A stretch of DNA of 64,000 nt from positions 7,378,001 to 7,442,000 of the forward strand of contig NW_024104421.1 of NCBI RefSeq assembly GCF_003945595.2, written 5' to 3'. This stretch comes from Pipra filicauda (Eukaryota > Chordata > Aves > Passeriformes > Pipridae). This document shows, one piece after another, positions 62,101 to 64,000 of this stretch. The notes beneath the pieces are model-generated. The model made no database searches. It saw nothing but the letters and a program-made list of their open reading frames with translations, and was not told where the DNA came from. The position numbers were made by a program, and so were the translations under genes. The stretch's first letter is position 1. Each line of letters opens with the position of its first letter.

Positions 62101-64000
62101 TAACATCTGCTCCTTGGTGCTCTCCTTCAGTTTCTGAACATCACACATTGTGCTTTATGACAGACTCTGCAGAGGGGTCACAGTGGTTCCCTAGTGGGAA
62201 TAAAAGTTGACTCTTGAGGTTTGTGGGAGCGGGTACACATGGACCCCGTAGCCTTTAGCGTTACCTCCAAGGGCAAATTCCCTTTGATCTTGTTCTCAGA
62301 CAAAAGATCCTTTGGCCTCTCAAATCCTTGCTCTCTGGCCCACAGTCCACTTAAGCTGAGCAGGACCTTGCGTTACCCCCGTGACCCACTCCTTGCCTTC
62401 TCCTCTGTTGCCTCAGTGGCTCCACCAGCAGCACACAGCCACCCGGTTGTCTGGATCAGTCCTACAGCCCTGTCTGCACAATCTGTTTCCTTGATTCCTG
62501 GTCTTCAGGGCCAACAACACTTGGCCACACCAGGTTTATGTAGTCAGATGGACAGATGACTGCAGTTAGCTCACATCAGGTACCAGCCCATTTGGGAGTT
62601 TTGCTACCTCTGTTTTGGACACAGGTTTAACCCTCATAACCTAACAAAGGGTCCTGGAATATTAACTAAGCACGCATTGCCAGAATATCTGCTTTGTGTC
62701 TCATGCACTGTCTTTTTTATTGCTCTTTCTTTATGAGAAATTCGAGAAATTTTGTTTTGGAAACAGGCAACAGTTGCGTCAGAGAACATTGCAAGGGCTG
62801 GAGAAACAGCTGGAGCACAAAGAGAGAGCTTTGCAGCACATGGCACTGCTCCAGGCTGCTGGGGCTGAGAGGAGCAGGAAGGAATCCTCCTTTCAAGAGG
62901 AGGGGAAGAGGAAGGCAAGTCAGAGGCTTCAGTTCTTAAAGACACAGAGTTCACAGAGAGAGGAGTTGCAGGCAGAATGCAATGAAAGGAGCTTTGAACA
63001 AGAGAAAGAAAGGCTGGTAAGGGCAATTCCAGAAATTATTTTCCCTTGTGCTGTGTTTCCAGCAGTGGCACTGTCTGGAGTATTTGTCTTTCTCCTGTTT
63101 TATATCCAATAAAACTATATTTAGGGATTTAAAAAAGGGTAACATTTTTTTGACATGTGTATAAAGATGAAAGATGGGAAGTAACATTCTCCATCTCTGC
63201 CATAAAAGGAGTCTTTCTGCATGCAAGGAATGAATATCCATATATTATACCCATTTCTGACTTCTACCATAGAATCATAGAGCCATAGTATGATTAGGGA
63301 CCTTGAAAGTCATCTAGTTCCAAACCCCTTACCATGGGCAGGGACATCTTCCACTAGACCAGGCTGCTCAGAACCCTCTCCAACCTGGCCTTGAACACTC
63401 TGTCAGGGATGGGGCATCCACAACTTTTCTGGGCAACCTGTTCCAGTGCCTCACCACCCTCACAGTAAAGAATTTCTTCCTCATATCTAATCTAAACTTA
63501 CTCTCAGTTTAAAGCCACTTCCCCCTGTCCTATTACTACAAGCCCTTGTAAAAAGTCCCTCTCCAGCTCTCTTGTAGCCCCTTCAGGCACTGGAAGGTGC
63601 TCTAAGATCTCCCCAGGGCCTTCTCTTCTCCAGGCTGAAAACCCCCAATTCTCTCAGCCTGTCTCCATAGCAGAGGTGCTCTTGCTCTCTGGGCATCTTT
63701 GTCACCCTCCTCTGGATTTTGCTTCAGGAGGTCCCTGTCCTTCTTATGTTGGGGGCCCCAGAGCTGGACACAGATGAAAACTGAGGATGAAATTAGGCGT
63801 GAAAGCTGACTGTACAATTGTAAATATCTTTATGTAGGAGTTTCTGAGGAGTTTCTGCAGTCACGGCAGGAAATGTTGGAACAAGAACCACGGGAGCAGG
63901 ACAAGCAACAAAACCAGCACCAGGCTGCCAAAGTGAGGGTGTTCCAGAGCGGAGACCGAAGATCGGAAGATGGAAAAAGAAGACCAAAAAATCCGTCACC
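53045..64000 (+). CDS. DUF4537-domain protein, C11orf16-like (partial, continues past right edge)
   Basis: The function is unknown. A joined model runs 53045-53116, 55037-55125, 55309-55486, 56614-56842, 57376-57935, 58834-58975, 60099-60343, 61888-62051, 62767-63016 and 63849 onward. All phases agree, giving about 690 residues so far. The N-terminal third contains Tudor/SH3-like DUF4537 signatures: [39 protein letters not shown] and [14 protein letters not shown] short later motif is [15 protein letters not shown]. These match human C11orf16 as I remember it. The C-terminal part is Glu/Lys/Gln/Arg-rich and looks like coiled coil. The gene is head-to-head with NDUFB2. It is either C11orf16 moved here or, more likely, a paralogue. 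Confidence 0.8.
53117..55036 (+). other. DUF4537 gene intron 1
   Basis: 1.9 kb. Near the 3' end, a segment of about 36 bp (gtaagaaagtaaagctattc...) is duplicated in tandem at about 54525-54596. No further gene was recognised. Confidence 0.65.
55037..55125 (+). CDS. DUF4537 gene, coding exon 2 (preferred model)
   Basis: A strong acceptor (ctccttcccccttccag) and a perfect donor (gtaagt). In phase 0 it is open for 29 codons ([20 protein letters not shown]...) and leaves two bases, just before an in-frame TAG-TAA. Those two bases fit exon 3 exactly. An alternative frame starts at ATG 55111 and runs to donor gtgagg at 55204 (see findings). Confidence 0.6.
55309..55486 (+). CDS. DUF4537 gene, coding exon 3
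   Basis: Acceptor tttttgttttccacag, donor gtaact. It completes a split codon, then [15 protein letters not shown]..., and holds the conserved start of the domain, [20 protein letters not shown]. It ends in phase 0. Confidence 0.8.
55487..56613 (+). other. DUF4537 gene intron 3
   Basis: 1.1 kb without recognised features, ending in acceptor tgttttactcttgtag. Confidence 0.7.
56614..56842 (+). CDS. DUF4537 gene, coding exon 4 (domain core)
   Basis: 229 nt, starting [20 protein letters not shown]. It holds [20 protein letters not shown] and [14 protein letters not shown]. The GDRVLAPWE...FGPGTVL pattern is typical of Tudor-like DUF4537 barrels. It leaves one base and uses donor gtgcgg. Confidence 0.85.
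57376..57935 (+). CDS. DUF4537 gene, coding exon 5 (end of domain, Cys-rich and acidic regions)
   Basis: 560 nt. Acceptor after gataagcacag; this acceptor, not the earlier one at 57370, keeps phase. It starts [20 protein letters not shown], which closes the domain. A segment with several Cys follows (LCAKCSWEC), then a Ser/Glu-rich stretch ([20 protein letters not shown]). Donor gtaaaa, phase 0. Confidence 0.85.
57936..58833 (+). other. DUF4537 gene intron 5
   Basis: 0.9 kb. The open frame of exon 5 runs on into it by chance as far as 58391. No other feature was seen. Confidence 0.7.
58834..58975 (+). CDS. DUF4537 gene, coding exon 6
   Basis: 142 nt. Acceptor cttgttatttctag, donor gtagtg. 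It encodes [40 protein letters not shown] and [13 protein letters not shown] is shared with human C11orf16 as I remember it. One base is left over, which fits exon 7. Reading through the donor would end at TAA 59049-59051. Confidence 0.8.
58976..60098 (+). other. DUF4537 gene intron 6
   Basis: 1.1 kb, ending in acceptor ccctaatttatttgcaag. No further feature was recognised. Confidence 0.7.
60099..60343 (+). CDS. DUF4537 gene, coding exon 7
   Basis: 245 nt. Two bases complete the codon of exon 6, then [40 protein letters not shown] and on to [11 protein letters not shown]. Basic and Ser-rich, with no motif that I recognise. It ends in phase 0 at donor gtaagt. Confidence 0.75.
60344..61887 (+). 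other. DUF4537 gene intron 7
   Basis: 1.5 kb without a recognised feature. Short open frames on both strands look like chance. Confidence 0.7.
61888..62051 (+). CDS. DUF4537 gene, coding exon 8 (coiled-coil start)
   Basis: 164 nt. Acceptor ggcttttttcctcttag, donor gtgatg. It encodes [40 protein letters not shown] and [14 protein letters not shown]. Dense in Glu, Lys, Arg and Gln. Two bases left over. Confidence 0.82.
62052..62766 (+). other. DUF4537 gene intron 8
   Basis: 0.7 kb. An open frame at 62221-62559 is Ser/Pro-rich and probably chance. No other feature was seen. Confidence 0.65.
62767..63016 (+). CDS. DUF4537 gene, coding exon 9 (coiled coil)
   Basis: 250 nt. Acceptor ttttgttttggaaacag, donor gtaagg. 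It encodes [40 protein letters not shown] and on to [14 protein letters not shown], a strongly helical, charged sequence. Ends in phase 0. Confidence 0.82.
63268..63775 (-). mobile_element. CR1 LINE fragment (3' end, reverse orientation)
   Basis: It starts on + with the reverse complement of the CR1 3' end (atagaatcatagagccatag...) and follows the avian CR1 consensus, including aaggccaggttggagaggg and ctggagaagagaaggccctg read on the minus strand. It lies in the intron before exon 10 of the DUF4537 gene. Confidence 0.93.
63849..64000 (+). CDS. DUF4537 gene, coding exon 10 (partial, runs off window)
   Basis: The phase-0 acceptor (tttctgag) at 63848 gives [40 protein letters not shown] and [10 protein letters not shown], open to the window edge. 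The more usual-looking acceptor tatgtag at 63837 would shift the frame and stop after 32 codons. The exon continues to the right. Confidence 0.65.

Noticed and set aside
62221..62559. 112-codon + strand frame within intron 8 of the DUF4537 gene
   Set aside because: It is rich in Ser and Pro, has no acceptor or donor that fits the gene's phase, and is not recognised.

Overview
The window is nuclear vertebrate DNA and almost certainly avian. It has long introns with GT-AG borders, two CR1 LINE fragments of the bird/reptile type, and a short CpG-rich intergenic promoter. Three genes are present. All exon borders were read from the sequence by splice signals, reading phase and comparison with remembered protein families; no search was run.

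Region 1 (1-50230, + strand) is the 3' two thirds of BRAF, the B-Raf serine/threonine kinase. Fifteen constitutive exons, equivalent to human exons 4 to 18, are found between 6691 and 35315. Each has the human exon length, 1797 nt in total including the stop. Exons 1-3 must lie to the left of the window. The 120-nt alternative exon 9b (40 residues, known from mouse and from avian c-Rmil) is at 21576-21695. A second alternative terminal exon, equivalent to the human BRAF-X1 exon 19, is at 41477, 6.2 kb beyond the usual stop. It replaces the tail GGFPVH with GEFAAFK and opens into a very long 3' UTR with poly(A) signals at 43235, 48639 and 50206 and a CR1 insertion at 46005-46772.

Region 2 (50800-52106, - strand) is NDUFB2, a small complex I subunit. 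It converges on BRAF. It has three coding exons (99 aa), a probable 3' UTR exon, an 81-nt intron with no in-frame stop, and a first intron made almost wholly of a 30-nt GC-rich minisatellite.

Region 3 (about 52300-64000, + strand, running off the right edge) is a gene head-to-head with NDUFB2 across a CpG-rich bidirectional promoter that contains a perfect RFX-type X-box palindrome. The protein has a DUF4537 domain and resembles human C11orf16, with a long charged, probably coiled-coil C-terminal part. As remembered, human C11orf16 lies near DENND2B, while human BRAF-NDUFB2 lies near DENND2A. This gene may therefore be a duplicate of C11orf16 that mammals lost. It is the most interesting item in the window.

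The remaining sequence is intronic. Recognisable structure there includes a 14-bp AT-rich minisatellite of about 37 copies (3858-4375), short tandem duplications and a (TC)n(AC)n microsatellite. I see no tRNA, rRNA, CRISPR or prokaryotic-type feature.
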